DNA of 64,000 bases from Stomoxys calcitrans (Eukaryota; Arthropoda; Insecta; Diptera; Muscidae), in NCBI RefSeq assembly GCF_963082655.1, contig NC_081553.1, positions 209,068,435 to 209,132,434 of the forward strand. Direction: 5' to 3'. Shown here piece by piece: positions 1 through 11,731 of the stretch (the first letter of the stretch is position 1; the number at the start of each line of letters is the position of its first letter). The notes beneath the pieces were generated by a model. It did not search any database. It saw nothing but the letters and a program-made list of their open reading frames with translations, and was not told the DNA's origin. The position numbers and the translations under genes were made by a program.

Positions 1-2142
<2,142 letters not shown>

Positions 2143-2144
2143 GG

Positions 2145-2438
2145 AAAGAACCTCTAGGAAACCTTCAATACCTGGTTTCAGACAGCGTAACAGCTGATCG
2201 TGTGATCTCTTCACCATATCTTGCAGAAGAAGACTATACGCCATGGAGATACCAAAGAACACATGCTACTTGCCTGACCCGACGTCATTGATATCATGGG
2301 TCGATCATTGAGAATATGTAGAAACTGTCTTGAAAAGGTCAATAAAATAGGGCTGGTGATAAATGGAGACTTCACAACGTTGATGGCATTAAAGTTGGGA
2401 AAGACATTTGAGTCTGGGCAAACGAGAAAGTAGAGAAC
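2145..2438 (+). pseudogene. Degenerate RTE-like LINE reverse transcriptase fragment
   Basis: Decayed copy of the reverse-transcriptase palm coded more completely at 4965-5564. Recognisable pieces in order: FNT..GFRQ near 2166-2186, SCDLF near 2198-2213, HMLLA followed by a damaged ADD..DI.G catalytic loop near 2260-2300, and a segment like KIGLVINGD near 2345-2373. Several frameshifts and stops; a dead fragment. It lies between the 5' terminus of one DINE-like element and the 3' terminus of another. Confidence 0.7.
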
Positions 2439-2760
2439 TAACAAGTAAAGCGTGCGGCCAGGCTGAATCTTGGGAGCCCAACGGATTCTGGTAAAAGTTT
2501 ACACCAAGGATTTGGAACACCATTGCAGGAAATCGCAACAGAACACTACGTATAAAATTTCGGCCGCCTTCGGATGAAAATTGAGGCTTTCAAAGGCTTG
2601 TGATGTCAAATCAGGAGATCGGTTTATATAGGAGCTGTATCAGATTATGCACCGATTAGGATCATACTTGCCACGATTGTTGGAAGTTACAACAAAACCT
2701 TACGTGCAAAATGTCAGCTCATCGGCACCATCGTGAATGAGAAAAAGAAACCCAATTATC
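2439..2760 (-). mobile_element. DINE-like element fragment, 3' end and one to two monomers
   Basis: Begins with AACAAGTAAAGCGTGCGGCC, a degraded form of the family 3' end whose intact form continues to a TTCGGCCGGGCCGAA hairpin. This is followed by the spacer CTTGGGAGCCCAACG and monomer sequence around GAGATCGGTTTATATAGGAGCTG (2619-2641). The 5' module is missing. The last 30 bases or so are poorly resolved. Confidence 0.6.
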
Positions 2761-2917
2761 GAAACACTTCCACCAGTGGGGTGACATGTGTCCTGCCCTG
2801 TCTAAGGAACTGGCAATAACTTTTCTTCAAGACTCATTTAACAATCTCTCCTTTGGGTGTTGCATTCGCTTGGTCATTAAGCTTGACTTGAATAACAATG
2901 AAACAGAAATTGACTCG

Positions 2918-3600
2918 CATGACCGGGCAATGACATTGGCAATGCTCCAACGTCTCATCATCTTTCACGCATGCCCCTACACATGCTATCACTTGCCGCA
3001 CCGATTTTACATAAGTGAGCTCGAAGACCTGTGTGACCCGTTATGATGCCAATAGCTCCTTCTTGTTTTCCTTCAGTAATAGCCTCGTCTTCTAACGATC
3101 GTTTCGCTGTTCCACAATGTTGCATGAGCATTCGTCGCCCTCTTTCTTAACTCGGACTGCGTCGACCCGAAAAGCTGACCTCTTGCCTTCACCGCCAAAT
3201 TGTCTGCCCTTTCATTTCCCCTTACCCCGATATGGCCCGGCACCTAAACGATGCGGATTTTGTCATCCTCAGAGAAGGCGTTAATCTCCTTCTTGCACTG
3301 CAAGACTGTTCGTGACCAGGACGGCCTGGTTGTTATTGGCCTTATGGCAATTTTACTGTCGCGTTAGCCCCACACCACTTCAAGCATTCCGTGATCGCCT
3401 GTATCCTGCAGGATCGTATTATGGTCAGGCATAATACGTCCCTAGATCTCAGTCCCTGGTTTCTCAATGTAGACCCCAGGCCCACTCTGTCCTCTAGCTT
3501 TTATCCATTCGTGTAACATGATCTTCCAGATGGCAAAACTAGGGTTCCGCCAATCCAAGACTGTGCCGATGGCAGCAGTGCCTCGCACTCGACGGGTAAC
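2918..3600 (-). pseudogene. RNase H and C-terminal zinc-knuckle part of a non-LTR retrotransposon
   Basis: Minus-strand remnant of the family also found on the plus strand at 51.7-53.7 kb. From 3600 downward: a segment like EALLPSAQSWIGGTL, then LPSGRSCYTNG where the family has YTDG (the first RNase H aspartate appears changed to Asn), VGLGVYI (about 3470), a damaged VPGH..VRGNERADNLAVKA motif (about 3190-3235), and a Cys/His-rich tail with ETLEH..CHCP (about 2920-2965). Multiple stops. RNase H follows the RT in I/LOA-group LINEs, so placement in that group is likely but not proven. Ends abruptly at a DINE monomer. Confidence 0.75.
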
Positions 3601-3775
3601 AGATAAAGCTTATATGGACTTCAGACACTTTATCGGCAGATCGGTCTATATGGCAGCTATATCAAAATATTATCAAATCTTAACCATACTTGGGTGGGAT
3701 GTGGGGAGGCTTCAAACCACTCACTATTCCTAATTTCAGCGAAATCGGATAAAAAATGCAGCATTTATGGGCTTC
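3600..3775 (-). repeat. DINE-like central monomer fragment
   Basis: About one monomer: CAGATCGGTCTATATGGCAG, a diverged middle, then AATTTCAGCGAAATCGGAT. This type matches the arrays at 10.4 kb and 46.4 kb. Neither terminus is present. It separates two LINE fragments of different families. Confidence 0.65.
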
Positions 3776-3778
3776 ATT

Positions 3779-4230
3779 ACAACGATTGGCATAAAAATCT
3801 TCTCCGACAGCCAAGCAACAGTTGCCGGGCCACAGAGATATCCCAGAGAATTGTAAAGTGGACGAGCTTGCGAGACTAGGAACTACCCTACACATTGCAG
3901 GGAAACTGGAATCTGTGGGTATGCCTCTAGCGACATGTAAGCTAAGTTTTCAGCAGCAAGCCCGAAGGACAATGAATGATAGATTGTCACAAAGAGGGGT
4001 CTGTGAGCATTCCAAAACTATGTGGCCTAATCTAGACTTGAAGGGGTCTACCGCTTTGCTGTCATTGGCTAGAACAGATGTCTCAGTCATTGTGTCCGTC
4101 ATGACAGGTCATTGTCTAATCGGAAAACATGCTGACAGACTAAAGATAGCCTGCAATGACTATTGCAGAAGCTGTGAAGACATCGAAGAAGAAGAGACCA
4201 TAGAACGCATTCTGTGTGTGTGTGTCCCTC
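3779..4230 (+). pseudogene. RNase H/C-terminal domain of a second non-LTR retrotransposon family
   Basis: Encodes IFSDSQA (one RNase H catalytic Asp), then after an internal deletion PGHRDIPENCKVDELARLG (about 3822-3880, the last RNase H motif). A C-terminal region with SLARTDVSVIVSVMTGHCLI and a Cys/His motif CRSCEDIEEEETIERILC (to about 4215) follows. This layout is typical of the tail of RNase-H-bearing LINE ORF2. The upstream RT is absent, and the frame runs at the 3' side into a DINE 5' terminus at 4231. It is a fragment and not a host gene, although the frame stays open for about 140 codons. Confidence 0.8.
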
Positions 4231-4312
4231 GAAATATTGATCTAAGACCCCATAAAATACATATAATAATGATCGTCTGGACATTTTGAGTCAATCTAGC
4301 CATGCCCGTCTG
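4231..4312 (+). mobile_element. DINE-like 5' terminal fragment
   Basis: About 80 bp matching the 5' terminal module: CTCGAAATATTGATCTAAGA, CCCATAAAATACATATAATA, then GTCAATCTAGCCATGCCCGTC. The microsatellite and array that should follow are missing; the next base run is an RTE-like LINE. A pure junction fragment. Confidence 0.75.
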
Positions 4313-4315
4313 ACA

Positions 4316-5930
4316 CAGATTACATGCTGAGGATATGGAAAGAACATTTTACCCAACTCCTAGTGTCCGATCTTGGTGGCGAAGAGGATACCGCAGAACC
4401 AATTCCTGATAGTGGTATAGAATGTTTACCTCCTAATCAGAATGTGGTCCAAGTAGCCGTGATCCGACTAAAGAACAACAAGGCAACAGGAGCCGACGGG
4501 TTACCCGCTGAACTATTTACGACCGGAGGCGACACACTGATAAGGAGTATGCATCAGCTTATCTGCGCAATCTGGCTAGAAGAACGCATACCCGATGATT
4601 GGAACCTCAGCATACTATGTCCCGTACACAAGAAAGGAGACAAGACGGAATGTGCCAACTACAGAGGAATAAGTCTCCTCCCCATCGCATACAAGATACT
4701 CTCGAGCGTACTGTGTGAAAGATTAAAACCTAAAGTCAATGAGATAATTGGGCCCTATCAATGCGGATTTAGAACTGGTAAATCCACCTAGGACCAGATA
4801 TTCACACTGCGCCAAATCCTGGAAAAGACCCGAGAAGGACAAATCAACATCCACCACATCTTTTTTTACTACAAAGCCGCCTTCGATACTCCTTTACGTT
4901 CAAAGGTATTTCAAGCCATGTCTGAGTTTGGTATTCCTGCAAAATTAATAAGACTATCAGCAGAATGACACTTGCTGATATGTGTTTCTTAGAAAGAATA
5001 GGAAAGAATCTCTCGCAACCATTTAATACCAAACGAGGTTTCAGACAAGGAGACTGCCTATCGTGTGATCTCTTTAATATCCTGCTGGAGAAGTTTAGAC
5101 GAGATGCAGATGTCAATAGATATGGCACACTAATCACAAGAGAACAGATGCTACTCGCCTATGCCGACGACATCGACATCATAGTTCGGGCATCGGAAGT
5201 AGTAACTGCAGGCTTTGAAAGAATCGAAAGAGAGTCAGTGAAAATGGGTCTGGCAGTAAATGGAGATAAGACGAAATGGATGGTTTCAACTCTCAAAAAG
5301 CCTTGCACAACCGAACAGATAAAGAAAATGGAAAAAGTTGGGAACCACAACTTTGAGACAGTCGGTAACTTTATCTACCTCGGCACCGCCGTAACCGGAA
5401 CGAATGACTCAAGTTTTGAGATAAAGCGGAGAATAATACTAGCAAACAGATGCTATTTTGGACTAAGTAAGCAGTTTAGAAACAAGGCCACCTCTCGACA
5501 GACGAAGACTACACTTTACAAGACACTGATATTACCGGTGTTGTTATATGGTTCTGAGGCATGAGTACCTGTGAAAGCAGGCGAGGCAGTACTTGGAGTA
5601 TTTGAGAGAAAGATTCTTTGTAATATATATAAACCAATTTACGTTAATGGAGAATATAGGCGACGTATGAACCACAAGCTGTATGACGACGATAGCATAG
5701 TTACACGCATCAAAATACAACGGCTGCGTTGGTTAGTTCATGTTGTCAGAATGGATGAAAAAGCTCCAGCAAAGAAGTCTTTTGAAGGCAAACACGGTAG
5801 TACACACAAACCGGGAAGACCAAAAGCACGATGTAAAGTGGTGGGAGACACCTCGAAACTTGGTGTCAGAGATTTTAGAATGAGCTAGATTTTAGAATTC
5901 AGCTAGTGGAACAAATATTCCGTCATAGCC
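4316..5930 (+). pseudogene. RTE-like non-LTR retrotransposon ORF, 5' truncated and disrupted
   Basis: Best-preserved LINE in the window. Order: linker (LRIWKEHFTQLLVSD), RT fingers (NNKATGADGLPAELF; NYRGISLLPIAYK; GFRTGKST), palm (KAAFDTPL; GFRQGDCLSCDLFNILLEK; YADD at 5160-5171), thumb (LANRCYFGLSKQF; TLILPVLLYGSEA), and tail (LGVFERKIL; RLRWLVHVVRMDEKAPAKK; GRPKARC). Lesions: in-frame TAG at 4789-4791, a frame change between about 4945 and 4965, and a TGA at 5562-5564 where the family has Trp. The endonuclease half is missing. The catalytic YADD is intact, but the product could not be made. RTE clade is inferred from the tail and from the endonuclease remnant in the sister copy at 40.9 kb. 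Confidence 0.88.
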
Positions 5931-5934
5931 AATT

Positions 5935-6440
5935 AAAGTAAAGTGGCCATATCCGTCCATCCGTCTGTCGAGCGGTTGAGAAGGTCCCTGGGGACCTCTT
6001 TTATTGATGTCTAAAAAAAATTTAAAAATTTCGTTGTCATATAAAATTTTGTACAAAATGTACAAGGTCCCAGTGGACTCGATTCGGATATGCTAAGACT
6101 TATTGCAACAAAGAGTTCCACATTTCACCGAAATCGGCTAAAAAAGCTAAAAACGGTTGATACGGCAGCTATACCTAAACATGATCCAATGTAGATTATA
6201 TTCGGTTCGGATGTTGAGGGACTTGAGACAACTCACTATTCCAAATTTCAGTGGAATCGAATAATAAATGAGGTTGTTTTGGACTTAAGACCCTTAATCG
6301 GCAGATGGATCTCTATGGCAGCTTTATCCAAAAATAATACGATGGAGACCACATTAGGTTCGTATATTAGAGGCTCTCGTACGAAAAACTGTTCTAAATG
6401 GAAGGAACCACATTTCTGTTCAATATCTCACCATCTCAAT
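5935..6440. repeat. Scrambled DINE-like fragments
   Basis: Mosaic of short pieces: CATATCCGTCCATCCGTCTG (5948-5967) is a GTCC-type 5' microsatellite remnant in plus orientation. Monomer pieces around GATACGGCAGCTATACC (about 6158) and CTATGGCAGCTTTATCC (about 6313) are in minus orientation with AATTTCAGTGGAATCG between. No complete terminus. Too diverged to delimit individual insertions. Confidence 0.5.
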
Positions 6441-6577
6441 ATCTCTCTACACCACCACTGTGGTAAAGGGAGCTGGAACTTAGTGCATTTGTTTGTAACA
6501 CCAAAAATGAAGAGAGATAGACCCAATGATAAGTATACCGATTGACTCAGAATCACTTACTGATACGATTTAGCTAT

Positions 6578-6610
<33 letters not shown>

Positions 6611-7233
6611 CCTGTCCGTCCGTCTGTCTGTCCATGTTAATGAAAATTGCGACCACTACAGGTCGCAATTTTCATCCGATCGTCTTCAAATTTGGTATAG
6701 GCATGTTTTTCGGCCTAGAGACGAAACCTATTGAAATTGGAAAAAATCGTTTCAGATTTGGATATAGCTTCCATATATATGTTCGTCCGATTAGCAGTAA
6801 TAATGCAATAAAATAGTCATTTATTAACCGATTCTCTCGAAATTTGGCAGGAAGGATTTTCTTTAAACTCTCGATATTACTGTTATATTCCATAGAAATC
6901 GGTTCAGATTTGGATACAGCTCCCATATATATGTTCGTCCGATTTCCAGTAAAACAGCAGTAAAATGGTCATTTGTCAACCGATTCTCTCGAAATTTAGC
7001 AGGAGGGAATTCTTTATGACTCTAAATATTACTGGTGAATTTAATAAAAATCGGTTCAGATTTGGATATAGCTGCCATATATATTTTCTTCCGATTTGAA
7101 GTAATACAGCCATAAAATGGTCATTTGTCAACCGATTCTCTCTAAATTTGGCAGGAGGGAATTCTTTATGACTCTCGACATTAATGGTGAATTTCATGGA
7201 AATCGGTTCAGATTTAGATATAGCTGCCATATA
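6440..7233 (+). mobile_element. DINE-like element, 5' part, cut by a mariner-like insertion
   Basis: Plus-strand member of the family seen reversed at 1-2142. The 5' hairpin terminus (ACCACCACTGTGGT, about 6462-6475), GTTTGTAACACC, a GTCT/GTCC microsatellite (about 6573-6632), then monomers with CCATATATATGTTCGTCCGA. The anchor CATAT recurs at 6772, 6924, 7076 and 7228, an exact 152-bp step. The array stops at 7233 where a Tc1/mariner-type terminus begins. Confidence 0.78.
6573..6632 (+). repeat. GTCT/GTCC microsatellite of DINE-like 5' module
   Basis: Imperfect tetranucleotide tract GTCT/GTCC with a few substitutions. Equivalent tracts lie next to the 5' terminal module in all the longer DINE-like elements here (for example 29150-29258, 42529-42582, 55147-55180), so it belongs to the element and is not an independent microsatellite. 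Confidence 0.9.
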
Positions 7234-7690
7234 AAGGGTGATTTTTTTGAGGTTAGGATTTTCATGCATTAGTATTTGACAGATCACGTGGGATTTCAGA
7301 CATGGTGTCAAAGAGAAAGATGCTCAGTATGCTTTGACATTTCATCATGAATAGACTTACTAACGAGCAACGCTTGCAAATCATTGAATTTTATTACCAA
7401 AATCAGTGTTCGGTTCGAAATGTGTTCATTCACCGTAACGTTGCGTCCAACAGCATCTTTGAAAAAATACGGTCCAATGATTCCACCAGCGTACAAACCA
7501 CACCAAACAGTGCATTTTTCGGGATGCATGGGCAGTTCTTGAACGGCTTCTGGTTGCTCTTCACTCCAAATGCGGCAATTTTGCTTATTTACGTAGCCAT
7601 TCAACCAGAAATGAGCCTCATCGCTGAACAAAATTTGTCAAAATTTGAACACAATGGGAAGAGGACCAAACGAAAAAAAAAAAAAAAGCT
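7234..7690. pseudogene. Rearranged Tc1/mariner-superfamily element with inverted transposase half
   Basis: Starts AAGGGTGATTTTTTTGAGG directly after a TA (7232-7233), as expected for this superfamily. The plus strand then codes the start of a transposase, MNRLTNEQRLQIIEFYYQN (from 7347), which resembles an N-terminal helix-turn-helix. From about 7425 the sequence is inverted: on the minus strand (7631 down to about 7428) it reads the catalytic region with FSDEAHFWLNGYVNKQNC, containing the first catalytic Asp, then CTVWCGLYAGGIIGPYFF. The two halves are head to head with the middle deleted. No 3' terminus is seen; a poly-A tract (about 7673-7687) and a DINE 3' end follow. It cannot encode an active enzyme. 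Confidence 0.82.
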
Positions 7691-8100
7691 AAAAACGTGC
7701 TAAGTTTGGCCGGGCAGAATATTGGGAGCTCACCGCCATGAATTCTGCAAAAAAAAAAAAACCAAAACCGATAAAAATTGGATTTATAAACCGATTTAGA
7801 CCAAACATGGGAAGATTTTTGGAAGTTGTTAATTTCAGCTCAATCGAGCTCATATCGTGAGATCGATTTATATGGCAGCTATATCTAAATCTGAACCGAT
7901 ATGGCCCATTTGCAATCCCCAACGTCCCTTAGTGATAGTTAGTATCTGTGCAAAATTTCAAGTGGCTAGCTATTCGCGTTCGACTGCTATCGTGATTTCG
8001 ACAGACGAACAGAAGGACATGGCTAGATCGACTCAGGACATGGAGACGATCAAGATTATTTGAACTTTATGGGGTGTAAGACGAATATTGGGTATAAAAT
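7691..8100 (-). mobile_element. Short, near end-to-end DINE-like element
   Basis: Minus-strand element of about 410 bp: degraded 3' end (CGTGCTAAGTTTGGCCGGGC, 7697-7716), a short central region with GATCGATTTATATGGCAGC (7861-7879), the conserved segment ATGGCCCATTTGCAATCCCC, a collapsed microsatellite (GACAGACGAACAG), and the 5' end (GATCAAGATTATTTGAACTT ... ATTGGGTATAAAA). Most of the central tandem array is missing. Confidence 0.72.
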
Positions 8101-10430
8101 CCAAGTCCTTTTTGAGTAAGACGGACCTAGAGTCGGACCGCATTCTTGGATATGTCAGTAGTATCCCATTGATCCTTAAGGGAATGGATAAATTTGCATT
8201 TACTCATTGTCTATAAAGGAAGCTATGGAAATCCAAAACAGGCTGAAAATGGTAGCGTTAACAATCAAACTATTGCTCAAATTCCAAAGGATCCACATAT
8301 GAGGGAAAACCAAAGCTATCGCCGTTACCTTGTCCACAGGTAGCTACACTTAAGATTTATTGACTGGATTGGATTCTTAGAAACACCAATTCAAGACATT
8401 TTTCAAGGCGAGTATCAAAGAATTATTTGGCATAAAAAAATATATATCACCAAGAATTTCCGATATCGGTCCATAGGACTATGTCTAATTCAAATGCCAA
8501 TTATTTTTGGTTTTGAAAACCATTTCAACACAAAACAAGTTTTAAGTCCTTGAGCAATTATCATTTCAAGCTTAAATAACAGCAGCAACACAAAAAAAAA
8601 CACTTTCATTGAATATATCCTTTGTTGAAGATTCTCACTTTTGTTGGTGTAAGGACTACCCTTGGGCACTCATCATCACTAATTACACTAATCTTTGGCG
8701 AAAAAAAAACGTAGACGCCTTTATTGCAGGGTTTCCATGTTTACACGCGTCGATGCAAGCAACCTTAAATTATTTCCACAATTTTTTTTCTTCTTCTTCT
8801 TCTTTAATGGGCTATACGCTTTTATTAATTTTTTTTCGCAAGCCCGCTTTTAGTTGCACTTGAAGAATGTTGTAATTATGAACGACCGGCTTGGGCTTGG
8901 TTTCAATTATTTCTTCTTTTACTCTACTTTTTTTCTTGTTATTGGAGGTTTTGTAAAACAATTTTCATCATCGACAAAAATGCCATAAAATTGGTCACCT
9001 TTAACGCGTTGTACCGCCAACTAATGGCTCTCACTCACTGCACACAACGGGCCAGCAGACGGTGCAAATAACGCGTTTGTTTTGTTTTTGTAGCAAGCGA
9101 GGGAGAGAGAGAGAAAGAGCGAGAAAGCGAATTTCAGGATCGATAGTCCTTCATGGACACATACCGCATCCGGATTGTTGTTGAATTTCGTTATTGTTAT
9201 TGCCGGCCACGCTGATCTTCTTCGCGAAAATACCTTTGGAACACTGACCACTGGTGCAGATCACCCTATTTTTTTGCCGGCCATTGCTGGCAAGAGCTTT
9301 TGCCCATAAAAGTTGTCCAGTCACTTTTTTAATGGTAATGGCTGCAAGTGCCGCCAAGTGCCTAAATTACTTGGCCTCTTGTTGGCTGTAGTAAGCCCAT
9401 AGTCAAAGGGTTGAGAAGGCCTTAGCCGCCAACCTTTAGGTTTTGCAGTTGAAAATAAACGCGCGCGCGCGTTTTTAGTCACAGTTTTGGCAATTCAATT
9501 GTATATGGGGTTTTTTATTTTCACTTCACTTTTTTTCTTCGTTCGAGGGGTTTTCTAAAAAAACGCGGCGTTTGCAAGTGGTAGCACACAAAAACGCACA
9601 ACAAAGAACGTTGGACACACGGCGGCCTGTATTATTGGCAGGGCACAGCAAAAAAATTTTGTGCTGCCAACTCGAAAGAATTCCGTACGCGAATGCTGAG
9701 TCTGAAACGAAAAAACCTTCGAAATGCCTCTTCGACCATGGCTGACTGTGTGTGACGATGGGGCAACAACGATTGCTACCGACAACAACGTTGACAATAG
9801 ACAGTAGTCGCAGTAGCAGTAGCAGCCAGAGCAGCAGCTCAAACGGCACACAGAGCTCCCCATTATTGCACACACACACACACACAACAATCACCACCAT
9901 GGGTCTTTGCCTACTGTTGCTGCCCATAGTGGGGAGTTTTTGTGTGTTTGCTGTTTGTGGAGTATGGGCACACTCTCTCTCTCCGTGTGTGGATGGGGAT
10001 GTGTATGTGTGTGCATGCATGGAGCATTATGAGCTCACATTAAATCTTAACTGCCATTGATTGCTCTTAGTTTGACTGTTTGTTGGTGCTATGCCGAATT
10101 GGTCCATGATTTTATGTGAGTGCTCAAATAACGAGGGGTGTTTGGATTTTGTGGTGAAATTACCTGCAAAGACAAAAAAACATAATAATATTGAACTTTA
10201 GTGACCATAAAATAGTAAAATTTAAATAGCTAAATAATAAAAGTAAGGAAAGGCAAAAGGTGCATAAGTATAAAGCAGGAGATACCTTATAAAATCTTTT
10301 AGAAGCATTAAGAAATAATGGAGAGTCTTCTTTTATTGATATCGATTGACGATATCGATTAATGCGTTCTTGAACAGAAATCTTAATCGGGTATCTCTGG
10401 CTCTGAAAAACAATTTACGAATTCTCCTTT
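8101..10430. other. Unrecognised non-coding stretch with low-complexity tracts
   Basis: I see no convincing exon. Contents: poly-A runs (8591-8600, 8700-8709), TTC/TTCT-rich stretches (8790-8805), a GAGA-rich tract (9101-9125), a perfect alternating CG palindrome at 9457-9474, a short CAG-type tract (about 9805-9840) and (CA)n near 9870-9890. The open frame over 9752-10060 is made of these tracts (Ser-rich, then His-Thr) and has no domain-like core. It could be intergenic or deep intronic. Confidence 0.6.
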
Positions 10431-11115
10431 ATGAGCTCTATACTCTATATCGGGAGATCGGTCTATATGGCAGCTATATCCAAATATGGTCCGATCTGAA
10501 CGATGTTCAGCAAAAAGCTTTAGAGGGGTACCAGAACCCCCTGTGCCAAATTTCATCGAAATAGGATGAAAAATGCTCCTTTTATAGGCTCATTACACTT
10601 TGTCGGGAGATCGGTCTATATGGCAGCTATACCCAAATATGCTCCGATCTGGACGATATTCAACAAAAAGGTTTAGAGGGGAACCAGAACCCCCTGCGCC
10701 AAATTTCATCGAAATAGGATGAAAAATGCTCCTTTTATAGGATCATTACACTATGTCGGGAGATCGATCTATATGGCAGCTATATCCAAATGTGGACCGA
10801 TCCTGACCACATTTGAAAGAAATGGGTAGGGTAGTCTACTAGAACAACCTGTGCCAAATTTCATCGAATTCGGGAAATAAATGGATCTTTTATGGCCTCA
10901 ATACCCTATATCGGGAGATCGGGCGGTGGGTCTATAGGGCAGCTATATTCAAATATAGTCCGATCTGAACCACACTTCACAGAAATGAGAAATGAGGGGT
11001 CTACCAGAACTCACTGTGCCAAATTTCATAGAAATCTGATGAAAAATTACCAATTTATTGCCTCAAGACCCTAAGTCTTGAGATCGGTCTATATAGCGGG
11101 TATATATAACTAAAA
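10430..11115 (-). repeat. DINE-like monomer array, about 4.5 units, no termini
   Basis: Tandem units with GGGAGATCGGTCTATATGGC, CCAAATATGGTCCGATCTG and TGTGCCAAATTTCATCGAAAT. The GTCTAT-type anchor falls at 10461, 10614, 10767, 10930 and 11087: two exact 153-bp steps, then 163 and 157 in the more decayed units. Both DINE termini are missing. Orientation is assigned by comparison with 46.4-48.2 kb. Confidence 0.75.
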
Positions 11116-11206
11116 CCGGATTTTATGAGAACAGAAGGTCAGGTTTATATGCAAAGAATACGAAACCATAAAAAAAATTTTGGGAAATTTTGTTATACCC
11201 AAGATT

Positions 11207-11731
11207 TAGCTCTACTCCTACCCCTACTCCTACTCCTACACCTACTCCTACTCCTACTCCTACTCCTACTCCTACTCCTACTCCTACTCCTACTCCTACT
11301 CCTACTCCTACTCCTACTCCTACTCCTACTCCTACTCCTACTCCTACTCCTACTCCTACTCCTACTCCTACTCCTACTCCTACTCCTACTCCTACTCCTA
11401 CTCCTACTCCTACTCCTACTCCCACTCCTACTCCTATACCTATTCCTACTCCTACTCCTACTTCTACTTCTACTCCTACTCCTACTCCTACTCCTACTCC
11501 TACTCCTACTCCTACTCCTACTCCTACTCCTACTCCTACTCCTACTCCTACTCCTACTCCTACTCCTACTCCTACTCCCACTCCTACTCCTATACCTATT
11601 CCTACTCCTACTTCTACTTCTACTCCTACTTCTACTTCTAGTCCTACTTCTACTCCTACTCCTATTCCTACTTCTGCTTCTACTCTTACTTCTACTACTA
11701 CTTCTACTACTACTTCTACTTCTACTCCCAC
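11207..11731. repeat. CTCCTA-type hexanucleotide microsatellite
   Basis: About 525 bp of CTCCTA repeats. Two variant blocks (CCCACTCCTACTCCTATACC followed by TATTCC and CTTCTACTTCTA) occur at 11421 and 11577, 156 bp apart, so part of the array was duplicated as a block. The right end decays to CTTCTA and CTACTA units. Long frames with Leu, Pro-Thr or Val-Gly repeats on both strands are by-products. Confidence 0.96.

Noticed and set aside
3822..4289. Host protein of 155 codons
   Set aside because: PGHRDIPENCKVDELAR and the Cys/His tail identify the end of a LINE ORF2; the last 25 codons or so are read out of a DINE terminus.
4316..5930. Intact, active retrotransposon
   Set aside because: Two in-frame stops and a frame change, with the endonuclease half missing.
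9752..10060. Possible small secreted protein (Ser-rich, hydrophobic middle)
   Set aside because: The hydrophobic stretch follows CAG- and CA-repeat codons, and an overlapping frame on the other strand is equally long; no start context or domain.
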